From CAZSAK01 sp964605155 (GTDB lineage Bacteria > Pseudomonadota > Gammaproteobacteria > SZUA-140): a DNA stretch of 41,696 bases. The stretch covers positions 1 to 41,696 of the forward strand of contig CAZSAK010000023.1 of NCBI GenBank assembly GCA_964605155.1, in the 5' to 3' direction. A program made the position numbers and the translations under genes. Shown piece after piece: positions 1 to 7,716 of this stretch; the first letter of the stretch is position 1, and every line of letters starts with the position of its first letter. The notes under the pieces were generated by a model that did not search any database, was not told the origin of the DNA, and saw nothing but the letters and a program-made list of their open reading frames with translations.

Positions 1-173
1 CCTCAGTTGGAAAACTGTATTTTACTCCACAAACGGAGTTTTCACACGGCCTCGGTCGTAAGTCGACATTTAAAACCTACATACACTTGATACTATTTAT
101 CAGATCAGAGGTCGACATTATATATATCTAATTACTGCTTCGCCTGGGTACAATAAGGAGGAACAACGTATAC

Positions 174-441
174 GTGTATATATTTTTTCTTTCTCTCCTT
201 GTGTTCTCTCTAATGTAACTTCAATTTACATAGCATTGTTATTTCACGGTATTGTTATCGAACATGTCATTACTCTGTTAATGCTCGCCTACCTGTAAAC
301 ATCATTGATTCCGCTAAATCGGTTATGAGCACATATACCTATAAAGTTAATTTCAGTTAGGCCGTAACACAAGGAAATTGTGCTGAATATACCGACGAAG
401 TAGATGGTGAATTTGAGAATGGGGTCCTATTCGCTAATTGA
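174..441 (+). pseudogene. Decayed small secreted-protein gene
   Basis: A GTG at 174, with AAGGAGGA at 155-162 upstream, opens a short very hydrophobic stretch (MYIFFLSLLVFSLM) that looks like a signal peptide and stops at 216-218. A shift of one base near 213-219 enters a frame that is open except for one TAG at 358-360 and ends with TGA at 439-441. The last piece (AVTQGNCAEYTDEVDGEF and onward) has protein-like composition. Read together this looks like a gene broken by one frameshift and one nonsense mutation. It contains a VN-x(4)-VNII stretch loosely like the VNVVNTP/VNIVSIP repeats of the next gene, so the two could be related. The family is not recognised. The call rests only on reading-frame logic. 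Confidence 0.3.
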
Positions 442-478
442 GGCGCTCTGGCCGATCTAAAAGCGCCTAGGTGGAACA

Positions 479-1183
479 ATGGATATACTAGCTAAGATTA
501 TACAGGTCTTATTTTTCTTGATAATTGCCGGGCTTGTGTATGAAGGAGTTGCACATGCCGATGGTGTAGGAAATCACCAAAAGGCGGAACACTCACACCA
601 TGTTACTAGCTATAACGCTAATAACAAACACTGGAATGATAGCCAGTCATTGTGGATAGCCGAGGACTCCAAGCCGGCTAAGGATATAACAATTGCCAAC
701 GCCATGGATGTTAATGTTGTCAATACACCTGATGTCAACATTGTCAGCATCCCTGGCAAAGTTACAGCAGAGCAGACAATCGAAGCATACGTTGCCAATG
801 TCCTGTGCGAAGATAGCGCTACTAGTCCAACAACGATCTCTTATTGCTATTTCGATGTGCCATCAGGAAAAGTTCTTGAAATCGAGAGCATCAATGGCTT
901 TACATGGAAAGGTAATGTACTTTATCTAGGCGTACAGACATCCATTGGTAGTGGAGGTAGTTTATTTGCGACATACCGTATTCCAAAAACCATCTTTCCG
1001 GATTTCAACTATATTTATAAGTCTAACGGAGATGTTTATGCAACGGATAATAATATTTGGGCTGACGCAAGCAGCGCTGGGCACGATCTTCGGATAATTG
1101 TAAGCACCGACGGTATTACTTCCAGCAATGGCCTTGCCGGGAATTGCACTATTAATGGAAAGCTCCACACTGCAGCACGTTAA
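479..1183 (+). CDS. Orphan secreted protein of unknown function
   Basis: A 234-residue protein that I do not recognise. Residues about 5-27 form a hydrophobic signal-peptide-like segment ending AHA, a plausible signal peptidase I site, so it is probably exported. A His/Asn-rich stretch follows (about 33-52), then two imperfect repeats, DVNVVNTP and DVNIVSIP (about 77-92). The rest is rich in Thr, Ser, Asn, Gly and aromatic residues, compatible with a beta-rich fold. Four cysteines, including C109, C122 and C223, could form disulphides in the periplasm. AGGTGG at 469-474 lies four bases before the ATG. The gene is AT-richer than the genes to its right and sits beside a decayed gene, which suggests accessory or acquired DNA. 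It converges on rhlE. Confidence 0.6.
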   Translation: MDILAKIIQVLFFLIIAGLVYEGVAHADGVGNHQKAEHSHHVTSYNANNKHWNDSQSLWIAEDSKPAKDITIANAMDVNVVNTPDVNIVSIPGKVTAEQTIEAYVANVLCEDSATSPTTISYCYFDVPSGKVLEIESINGFTWKGNVLYLGVQTSIGSGGSLFATYRIPKTIFPDFNYIYKSNGDVYATDNNIWADASSAGHDLRIIVSTDGITSSNGLAGNCTINGKLHTAAR

Positions 1184-1335
1184 TGTCAGCTTTTTGGCCG
1201 AAAGCCCCATTTAAACAACATTTCCTGAAAAAGAAGCCAATAAAGAGGTTTTATTGGAGACAAATCATGCGCGATCACGCGATACGTGAACAGATTTACC
1301 AAGATCTCTGAACTGATGCTGTTTTAGTGCACTGT

Positions 1336-2667
1336 CTATGATGCATATCCTGCGCGGTTTTGACTTTGATTACGGGATCGATTTTGAGCTTTAGCCTGGT
1401 TGTTCGAACGGCCCTTGAAATGTGGGCGCTTGCCATTGCGAGATGATTCTGCTTTTTTTCCGGTTGATTTTCGTCCAGGCTGTTGCTGTTTGTCGCGCCC
1501 TTTGTGAATAGGTTCCGGCTTGATTGAGAGGTTGGGCTCAAATCCGGCGATCACTTCCCTGGGTATGTCTCTATTAGTCAAACGTTCGATACCTTTGAGC
1601 AAGCCCAGTTCATCGACACATACCAATGACATGGCGATGCCTTCATTGCCCGCACGACCCGTGCGCCCGATACGGTGGACGTAGTCTTCAGGCATGTGAG
1701 GTAATTCAAAGTTCACCACGTGAGGCAACTGGTTAATATCCAGTCCACGCGCAGCGATATCGGTTGCCACCAGTGTACGCACCTTGCCGGACTTGAAATC
1801 CGCCAGTGCCTTGGTGCGCGCACCCTGGCTTTTGTTGCCATGAATCGCGGTCGCCGTGACACCGTCTTCCTTCAACTGATCGGCAAGTCGGTTGGCACCG
1901 TGCTTGGTACGCGTGAATACCAATACCTGTTTCCAGTTTTTCGAACCGATCAGGTAGGATAGCAACGCTCGTTTCTGTCCCTTGTTGACCGGATGCACGA
2001 TCTGCGTGACGAGTTCCGGCGCCTTGTTACTCTGCGTGGCCTGGACCAGTGCGGGTGACTTGAGCAGGTCTTTCGCCAGCCGCTTGATCTCATCCGGGAA
2101 AGTGGCTGAAAACAATAATGTCTGTTTCTGCTTCGGTAACAGAGCGAGTACCTTGCGGATATCGTGGATAAAGCCCATGTCCAGCATCCTGTCGGCTTCA
2201 TCGAGCACCAGGATCTCAACCTTCGACAGGTTGACTGTACGCTGATTGACGTGATCGAGCAGTCTGCCCGGTGTTGCGACCAGTATGTCCACCCCCTTGC
2301 GAAGTTTATCCTTTTGCGGGTTGATATTGACACCGCCATAAATCGCCGTTGAGCGCAGTGGCAGGTATTTACCATAGATCTGCACGCTTTCGGCCACCTG
2401 GGCGGCCAATTCACGAGTGGGAGTCAGTACCAGTGCATGGATCGGACGACGTCCATTTTCAGGCGTGACAGAGTCCATCAATCTTTGTAACAGCGGCAGG
2501 GTAAAGCCGGCGGTTTTACCCGTACCCGTCTGCGCGCCACCCATGATGTCGCGGCCATCTAGAATGAGCGGAATGGCCTGGAGCTGTATGGGAGTAGGTG
2601 CGACATAGCCTTTTTCGGATACAGCACGCTGCAGTTCGGACATGAGCCCGAGGGATTCAAATGACAT
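1336..2667 (-). CDS. rhlE: DEAD-box ATP-dependent RNA helicase RhlE
   Basis: A 443-residue DEAD-box RNA helicase. RhlE proteins unwind short RNA duplexes and act in ribosome maturation and RNA turnover, often at low temperature. The Q-motif region is near residues 23-30, Walker A (AQTGTGKT) at 45-52, PTRELA at 83-88, ATPGR at 131-135, DEAD at 156-159 and SAT at 187-189. The helicase C-domain carries ATDIAARGLD and HRIGRTGRAG. The tail from about residue 375 is basic and low in complexity (Lys, Arg, Gln, Asn), as is usual in RhlE and suited to RNA binding. The start MSFESLGL matches the usual family N-terminus. A cspA remnant and an RRM gene lie upstream on the opposite strand, so this is an RNA-chaperone neighbourhood. 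Confidence 0.93.
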   Translation of the reverse strand: MSFESLGLMSELQRAVSEKGYVAPTPIQLQAIPLILDGRDIMGGAQTGTGKTAGFTLPLLQRLMDSVTPENGRRPIHALVLTPTRELAAQVAESVQIYGKYLPLRSTAIYGGVNINPQKDKLRKGVDILVATPGRLLDHVNQRTVNLSKVEILVLDEADRMLDMGFIHDIRKVLALLPKQKQTLLFSATFPDEIKRLAKDLLKSPALVQATQSNKAPELVTQIVHPVNKGQKRALLSYLIGSKNWKQVLVFTRTKHGANRLADQLKEDGVTATAIHGNKSQGARTKALADFKSGKVRTLVATDIAARGLDINQLPHVVNFELPHMPEDYVHRIGRTGRAGNEGIAMSLVCVDELGLLKGIERLTNRDIPREVIAGFEPNLSIKPEPIHKGRDKQQQPGRKSTGKKAESSRNGKRPHFKGRSNNQAKAQNRSRNQSQNRAGYAS

Positions 2668-3226
2668 GTTTTATATTCTCCAAATATGTATGGGGATCGG
2701 CCTACCCAAACAATTTGGCTTGAGTCGGTCTAGGCGGAAGCTGTGTATGTTTCGGGGGAATCGGGAAGGATTACCGCGTTATAATCGGTGCAGACCGAGG
2801 TGCACCTGTTATTGTGTACGCAGTATAACAGAAGGTAGGTTTATTAGTTAGCAATATCTTTATTCAGTCTGCATCGTGCATCCCCCCCGACCATCCAGGA
2901 CTCATGCCGCTTGCATCACCCCAAGGGCACTTCTTCGCTCCACTCAGTGCGCCCGGTGGTTGTCATTTTTTCCTGGTTTTTGCCCCGATCTCGCCAGTAT
3001 CACTTGATTGCAGTTCCGGTTGAATAATGCTTCTTCCGTAAATTTACAATTACTACGATAAAAATCTGCAGGCGGATTAAACCAGTTATGTATATGGTTT
3101 ATAACAGGTTATACTACACAGACCTGCTTTTGATATGGTTCTTTTCAGAATGTCTATCCTGGATTTCTCATGTTAATGACCTTATCAGATTTGTAACACG
3201 ATTATTGTTTAAACATAGTGATATAA
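2668..3226. other. Intergenic region upstream of rhlE
   Basis: About 560 bases without a convincing gene. It should carry the rhlE promoter and mRNA leader on the minus strand. The only structured element noted is a perfect 10-base palindrome, AGGTGCACCT, at 2798-2807. A C-rich run lies at about 2880-2890 and an AT-rich stretch at 3040-3230. No tRNA, sRNA or mobile-element signature was recognised. Confidence 0.4.
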
Positions 3227-3445
3227 TTATCCAGACAACAGTAGCCTTTCGAATGGTTTGACGAATCCAAGGGCATCGGCTTTATTACCCCTATCAATGG
3301 TGGCAATGACGTTTTAGTCAGTTTTATACACTGGAGGTGCAAAAAGGGTCTGCAGGCCTGCGGGCAAAAAGCGGGCAAGTCTAAACCGTCTGTTGATTTG
3401 ATATCTCGAGCAAATCCCACAAGGTATCGCGGGATTTATTTTTGA
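3227..3445 (+). pseudogene. Cold-shock protein (CspA family) remnant
   Basis: The frame from 3251 encodes EWFDESKGIGFITP followed by INGGNDVLVSF and then KKGLQACGQKA, ending at TGA 3443-3445. This aligns along its length with CspA-family proteins, whose consensus is VKWFN-SKGFGFITP, then GG-DVFVHF, then FKSL-EGQKV. The N-terminal start is gone. A TAG at 3242-3244 closes the frame upstream. ACAACAGTA at 3235-3243 may be the remains of the codons for G-T-V, separated from the WF motif by a few extra bases. The RNP1-like KGFGF has become KGIGF and the expected histidine of VHF is Ser. I read it as a degraded cold-shock gene between rhlE and an RRM gene. A functional short product seems unlikely because no start codon is visible. 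Confidence 0.6.
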
Positions 3446-3467
3446 CTAAAGGAAGAGGATATATATA

Positions 3468-3734
3468 TTGAAAAAATTATTTGTCGGCAGTTTACCACCC
3501 ACTACTACCGAAGGATCTCTGCGTGACCTGTTCTCACAGTTCGGCACAGTTCGTTCACTCAAGCTTGAAAAAGATTTGTTTTCAGGGCGCTGCAGAGGAT
3601 TCGGATTTCTCGAAATGGAAGGTCACGAGGCGCGCGCCGCCATTGCGGGGCTGGATGGCAAGTCATTTGAGGGCAATCACCTGAAGGTTAAATTCGAACA
3701 AGAGCGCGGTAGAGGTTACAAGGGCAGGCGTTGA
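3468..3734 (+). CDS. Small RRM-type RNA-binding protein
   Basis: An 88-residue single-RRM protein. RNP2 is LFVGSL (about 4-9) and RNP1 is RCRGFGFLEM (about 41-50), whose aromatic residues normally stack on RNA bases. A short basic Arg/Gly tail (ERGRGYKGRR) follows. Such proteins are RNA chaperones in many proteobacteria and are often cold-induced. The start is TTG at 3468, with AAAGGAAGAGG at 3448-3458 as a ribosome-binding site, giving MKKLFVGSLP. A second, separate RRM gene lies at 21663-21926. The cspA remnant ends 22 bases upstream, so the RRM gene may have inherited a cold-shock promoter and leader, though this is inference. An inverted repeat follows the gene. Confidence 0.88.
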   Translation: MKKLFVGSLPPTTTEGSLRDLFSQFGTVRSLKLEKDLFSGRCRGFGFLEMEGHEARAAIAGLDGKSFEGNHLKVKFEQERGRGYKGRR

Positions 3735-4048
3735 AAAACCCCACAGACCCTCGCTTCAACACAGTCGAATAGGGAGCAAACTATTGTGCACGCTTTTGTG
3801 TAACGGGTTGCTCCCGGTTACAACTATATTTGTATGGCCGCTCTTCGCCGTTAGCCTTTCTTACAGATCATTCATTCGTTAACATTACTTATTCCTGTCC
3901 ACTAAGCTAACGGCCATTGATGACCATTGGCTCATTTCTCCCATGCTGTGCCCTCCAGCAATGAGAGAATTGCCATATCAATATGACATATATAGCGTGA
4001 TACAATGAATAGATTATTTATCCGGTGTCTTGCTTAAGAATTCAAAGA
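3735..4048. other. Intergenic region with two inverted repeats
   Basis: About 310 bases without a gene. Besides the hairpin at 3772-3815 it holds a second inverted repeat, GCCGTTAGC (3847-3855) and GCTAACGGC (3906-3914), separated by 50 bases. The right third (3960-4020) is AT-rich and should contain the promoter of the ankyrin gene, but no clear -35/-10 pair was found. No RNA gene was recognised. Confidence 0.35.
3772..3815 (+). terminator. Inverted repeat after the RRM gene, possible terminator
   Basis: GGGAGCAA (3772-3779) pairs perfectly with TTGCTCCC (3808-3815) across a 28-base loop. It lies 37 bases after the RRM stop codon. No T-run follows, so an intrinsic terminator is doubtful. 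An mRNA 3'-end stabilising hairpin is equally possible. Confidence 0.3.
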
Positions 4049-4810
4049 ATGGAAAAAGTCTTATTTTCTGGATTTTCAGTCGCAATAATCCTGGCCTTTA
4101 TACTACTTGTTCCCCTATCCCACTCTGACGACGAGATATCTTCCGGGCCACAAGGTCATGAACATTTGCACTTTAAAGACATTCCCCTGTTGCAGGCCAT
4201 TGATAAAGGCGATCTGGAACAGGTCAAGAAACTGGTGAAGGAGGGGGCCGACATCGATGTAGAACTGTCCAATGGGATGAAGCCCATTCATGTAGCCGTG
4301 GCCACCGGTCAGGCGGATATCACTGCATTTCTCCTGGAATCGGGTGCAGACGTGAATTCCAGATCCATAAAAGGCATTACACCGCTGAATCTCGCCCTGG
4401 ATACCCGTAATATAGATACGATAAAGGTATTGTTATCAAAAGGAGCGCAATACTCCGGGCGGGATATATACGGGGCAATTTTCAATGATAATCTCGATAT
4501 CGTTAAACTGCTTGTGAATACGCCTGAACTTGCCAACCTGTCAGGTCGCAAGAATATAACGTTGCTGCATGTGGCAGCGATGGCGGGCAGGCCATCCATC
4601 GTCCAGTATCTTATCGACCAGGGCGCAACCGTCGTTGCAAGAACCAGTGATGGCGATACCCCGCTTGATCTGGCTAGCCGGAACAAGGAGCATCTATCTG
4701 GTTTGGTAGCTCACGGTATCAGCAAAAGGGAAATTCTTGAGCAAGGTTTTAATTACGACGGCTATGATGCCGTCATTACTATCCTGAAGAAATACACGAG
4801 CAAAAAATAA
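4049..4810 (+). CDS. Exported ankyrin-repeat protein
   Basis: A protein of about 253 residues from the ATG at 4049. A GTG at 4025 would add eight residues but gives a poorer signal peptide. The N-terminus has a basic start and a hydrophobic core (AIILAFILLVPL), so the protein is likely periplasmic or membrane-anchored. Residues about 42-225 form ankyrin repeats, visible as DLEQVKKLVKEGADI, MKPIHVAVATGQADI, TPLNLALDT, TLLHVAAMAGRPSI and TPLDLAS. Ankyrin repeats bind partner proteins, but the partner here is unknown. The next gene begins 74 bases downstream and is probably expressed separately. Confidence 0.85.
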   Translation: MEKVLFSGFSVAIILAFILLVPLSHSDDEISSGPQGHEHLHFKDIPLLQAIDKGDLEQVKKLVKEGADIDVELSNGMKPIHVAVATGQADITAFLLESGADVNSRSIKGITPLNLALDTRNIDTIKVLLSKGAQYSGRDIYGAIFNDNLDIVKLLVNTPELANLSGRKNITLLHVAAMAGRPSIVQYLIDQGATVVARTSDGDTPLDLASRNKEHLSGLVAHGISKREILEQGFNYDGYDAVITILKKYTSKK

Positions 4811-4884
4811 TAACGCCTGTTACGTCAATTTGGAGTCTGCTTAAGTACCTTCGATAGACAATTTCAGCTAGACTCGTTCGAGCA

Positions 4885-5754
4885 ATGAGTTCTGTCGTCA
4901 AAACTTTCCTGTTTACCTCTTTCGCACTCATCGCCTTTGCAGCGAATTCTGTGTTATGTCGACTGGCATTAGATGACCACACTATCGATGCCGTGAGCTT
5001 TACCGTCATCCGCCTGATCTCCGGTGCCATCACGCTGGTGTTGATTCTCCGGATGAGGAGCTCCGGGAGCGACACGACTATAAACGTCAACTGGGTCGCA
5101 ACCTTGATGCTGTTTCTCTATGCGATTACCTTTTCATTTGCCTACATAACCCTGAATACGGCAACCGGTGCTTTGATCCTGTTCGGCGCTGTGCAAATGA
5201 CCATGATCCTGATCACACTGAAGTCGGGACAGCGCTTGCATGCCGCCGAATGGCTTGGTGTGTTCATCGCCTTTGCAGGGTTTGTGTACCTTGTACTGCC
5301 CAAGGTTAACACTCCCTCCATGACCGGCTTCATACTCATGACGGTCGCCGGGATTGCCTGGGGTATCTATACACTCAAAGGCAAGGGCTCGGCCAGCCCG
5401 CTGGCCGATACCGCCTATAACTTTTCCCGGACCATCCCGCTGGTGGCTGTGCTGGCCCTGGTCGCGATCCCCTATGTCGATCTGTCTGTAAATGGAATAA
5501 TTCTGGCGACCCTCTCCGGTGCCGTTGCCTCCGGGATCGGATATACCATCTGGTATACGGCACTCGGCGGTCTTTCCACTGTGCAGGCCGCCGTGGTGCA
5601 ATTGCTTGTACCTCTTATCGCCGCTGCCGGTGGCGTAATATTCGTCTCCGAAGCTATTACCCTACGACTGGTTGTTTCGACTATTATGATACTGGGCGGT
5701 ATCCTTATTGTTGTGCTTGGAAAATACTTCATGATAAAGGCAAAACATGTCTGA
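4885..5754 (+). CDS. EamA/DMT-family transporter
   Basis: A 289-residue integral membrane protein of the drug/metabolite transporter superfamily. It has about ten hydrophobic segments arranged as two EamA repeats of roughly 140 residues; the second begins near TGFILMTVAGIAWGIYTLKG. Family members export amino acids, metabolites or drugs across the inner membrane, and the substrate cannot be read from the sequence. The start MSSVVKTFLF is followed directly by the first helix. The 3' end overlaps the following GST gene by 8 bases, so the two are very likely co-transcribed and translationally coupled. Confidence 0.88.
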   Translation: MSSVVKTFLFTSFALIAFAANSVLCRLALDDHTIDAVSFTVIRLISGAITLVLILRMRSSGSDTTINVNWVATLMLFLYAITFSFAYITLNTATGALILFGAVQMTMILITLKSGQRLHAAEWLGVFIAFAGFVYLVLPKVNTPSMTGFILMTVAGIAWGIYTLKGKGSASPLADTAYNFSRTIPLVAVLALVAIPYVDLSVNGIILATLSGAVASGIGYTIWYTALGGLSTVQAAVVQLLVPLIAAAGGVIFVSEAITLRLVVSTIMILGGILIVVLGKYFMIKAKHV

Positions 5755-6400
5755 GCTGACACTGATCATCGGCAACAAGAATTATTCCTCGTGGTCACTG
5801 CGGCCGTGGCTGTTCATGAAGCATGCCGGCATCCCGTTCGGGGAGAAACACATTGCGCTGTATACCAGCACTTCGCGCAATGAACTGGAACCCTATCATT
5901 CAAACTACAAGGTCCCGGTGTTGATCGACGGTGATCTCGTCGTCTGGGATTCGCTCGCTATCCTGGAATACATTGCTGAAAGGTATCCGGATTCACATGG
6001 CTGGCCCGAGGATGCAAAGGCACGCGCCATCGCTCGCTCCATCAGCGCCGAGATGCACTCGAGTTTCGTCAACCTGCGCTCAGAACTACCGATGAACTGT
6101 CGCAGGCAGTACTCCGATATAAAGGTATCGGATGCGGCGCAGAGAGACATCGAACGGATCAGGGAACTGTGGTGCGTGTGTCGCGGTCGCTATGGTGGAG
6201 ATGATGTGTGGCTGTTTGACAAGTTTTGCATCGCCGATGCGATGTATGCACCAGTCGCACTGCGATTCGCCAGTTACGGCATTTCGTTGTCGGGGACCGA
6301 GGCCTCTTATGTCCAAAGCATTCTCAAGCACCGATATATAATAGAATGGATGGAGGCAGGCAGAAGGGAACATGAGGTCCTGTCTGAATTCGAGAATTGA
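5747..6400 (+). CDS. Glutathione S-transferase family protein
   Basis: A 217-residue GST-like protein. The N-terminal thioredoxin-like domain has the beta1-alpha1 region NKNYSSWSLRPWLFMKHAG, where the Ser/Tyr cluster is the expected glutathione-activating site. The glutathione-binding strand is YKVPVLIDGDLVVWDS, with the cis-proline in KVPVL and the acidic/Ser pair in WDSLAILEYI. The C-terminal helical domain follows from about residue 90. Members conjugate or reduce electrophiles in the cytoplasm; the substrate is unknown. The gene overlaps the EamA gene by 8 bases and is followed after 8 bases by a diguanylate cyclase, so the three genes appear to form one transcription unit. Confidence 0.88.
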   Translation: MSELTLIIGNKNYSSWSLRPWLFMKHAGIPFGEKHIALYTSTSRNELEPYHSNYKVPVLIDGDLVVWDSLAILEYIAERYPDSHGWPEDAKARAIARSISAEMHSSFVNLRSELPMNCRRQYSDIKVSDAAQRDIERIRELWCVCRGRYGGDDVWLFDKFCIADAMYAPVALRFASYGISLSGTEASYVQSILKHRYIIEWMEAGRREHEVLSEFEN

Positions 6401-6408
6401 CCGGCTAG

Positions 6409-7110
6409 ATGCTGATAAATAATAAAAAGCTTTTGAGACCCCTGCAGGGACTTGTTCTGACGCTCGGCGCGCCTGCGGGTTGGCTGGTGATCCAGGAACT
6501 TCGGGGCATTGATCCCATGCACGACCTGTTGACCAATCCCGGTATCTACCTCTATATGGCGATCGGCACGGGGCTCGCCTTTTTGATCTTCGGTTACTAT
6601 GTTGGTTCGTACGAAGTCAGGATAGAGGAACAGGCATTGATCGACCCATTGACAGGGCTGGGTAACCGCAACAAGTTTTATTTGATCGCAACGTATGAAC
6701 TGGACAGATCGCATCGCTATCAGAGCAAGCTTTCCATCGCTATCCTGGACATCGACCATTTCAAAAAGGTCAATGATGCCTATGGTCATAGCATCGGCGA
6801 CAGTGTCCTGACCGGTGTGGCTGATACGATCAGGGGCACGCTGCGAAAAACCGATATCTCCGTACGTTGGGGTGGTGAAGAGTTCCTGTTCCTGATGCCG
6901 GCCACCACGCTCACAGAATCAAGGGAGATCAGCGAAAGGGTAAGGCACAATATCGAGGCAAGCGCCTACCATAAGGCCATCAAGGTCACGGTAAGTATTG
7001 GAATTACCAAATATAATAGTGGAGATTCACTGGATTTTATGATCAAGAGGGCTGACAAGGCCCTCTATGATGCCAAAAACGCCGGCAGAAACCGCGTGAT
7101 TACCGGCTGA
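6409..7110 (+). CDS. Membrane-anchored diguanylate cyclase (GGDEF)
   Basis: A 233-residue GGDEF protein that should make cyclic di-GMP from two GTP. Two membrane segments (about 12-30 and 46-66) precede a catalytic domain beginning at DPLTGLGNRNKF (79-90). The metal-binding stretch is ILDIDHFKKVND (112-123) and the active-site loop GGEEF is at 155-159, a fully active variant. R146-K-T-D149 lies exactly five residues before GGEEF and matches the RxxD inhibitory site for product feedback. There is no separate sensor domain beyond the short membrane part. It follows the EamA and GST genes closely. The targets of the cyclic di-GMP are not in this window. Confidence 0.92.
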   Translation: MLINNKKLLRPLQGLVLTLGAPAGWLVIQELRGIDPMHDLLTNPGIYLYMAIGTGLAFLIFGYYVGSYEVRIEEQALIDPLTGLGNRNKFYLIATYELDRSHRYQSKLSIAILDIDHFKKVNDAYGHSIGDSVLTGVADTIRGTLRKTDISVRWGGEEFLFLMPATTLTESREISERVRHNIEASAYHKAIKVTVSIGITKYNSGDSLDFMIKRADKALYDAKNAGRNRVITG

Positions 7111-7202
7111 TCTATTCAGCCCTACTCGAATAAGTACTATAATAAACAAAAACACTGGCTCGACCGGGTTGCCGGCATTCGTTGCCGGAGGGGGTGATAT
7201 CG

Positions 7203-7709
7203 ATGAGCGCACTTTATTATTTTACCTATGGCTCCAACATGTCGACACGGCGGTTGTCGGCGCGTGTATCCACCGCAAAAAAACTGTGTACAGCCTACCT
7301 TCCTGCCCACCAGCTCAGGTTTCACAAGCGCGGTATGGACGACTCTGCCAAATGCGATGCGCATTACACCGGTAATCCCGATGATCTCGTGATCGGCGTC
7401 CTGTTCGAGATCCCCGCCGCCGACAAACCCGCCCTCGACCGTCATGAAGGTCCGGGCTACGAGTCCAAGCAGGTGACCGTGCAGGCCGAGGACGGTGCGA
7501 TGATGGATGCCTTCACCTACGTGGCGCTCCACATCGACAAGGCCATGCGGCCCTATCACTGGTACAAGGAACATGTGCTCACCGGCGCGCGGGAACACCG
7601 CCTGCCGGACGACTATATCTCGACCATCGAGCTGATCGGCAGCATCGATGACAATGATATGGCACGGATCGAGCGCGAGTTGAATATCTACCGCGGACTG
7701 AACCACTAG
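7203..7709 (+). CDS. Gamma-glutamylcyclotransferase-like protein
   Basis: A 168-residue member of the GGCT/AIG2-like fold. The signature YFTYGSNM lies at the N-terminus, and the general acid/base glutamate is probably the E of DRHEGPGYES. Family enzymes release 5-oxoproline from gamma-glutamyl peptides, but related proteins have other activities, so the substrate is uncertain. The ATG at 7203 is chosen because GGAGGGGG lies at 7187-7194; a TTG at 7182 would place this Shine-Dalgarno inside the gene. It converges on cbbR with only 7 bases between the stop codons. Confidence 0.82.
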   Translation: MSALYYFTYGSNMSTRRLSARVSTAKKLCTAYLPAHQLRFHKRGMDDSAKCDAHYTGNPDDLVIGVLFEIPAADKPALDRHEGPGYESKQVTVQAEDGAMMDAFTYVALHIDKAMRPYHWYKEHVLTGAREHRLPDDYISTIELIGSIDDNDMARIERELNIYRGLNH

Positions 7710-7716
7710 CTTTTTA

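Noticed and set aside
1267..1311. Short frame MRDHAIREQIYQDL with a GGAGA site upstream
   Set aside because: It has only 14 codons and no supporting homology or conservation. It could be a leader or remnant but cannot be supported.
3202..3420. A 72-codon minus-strand frame over the csp remnant
   Set aside because: The plus-strand cold-shock similarity explains this stretch, and the minus frame shows no family features.
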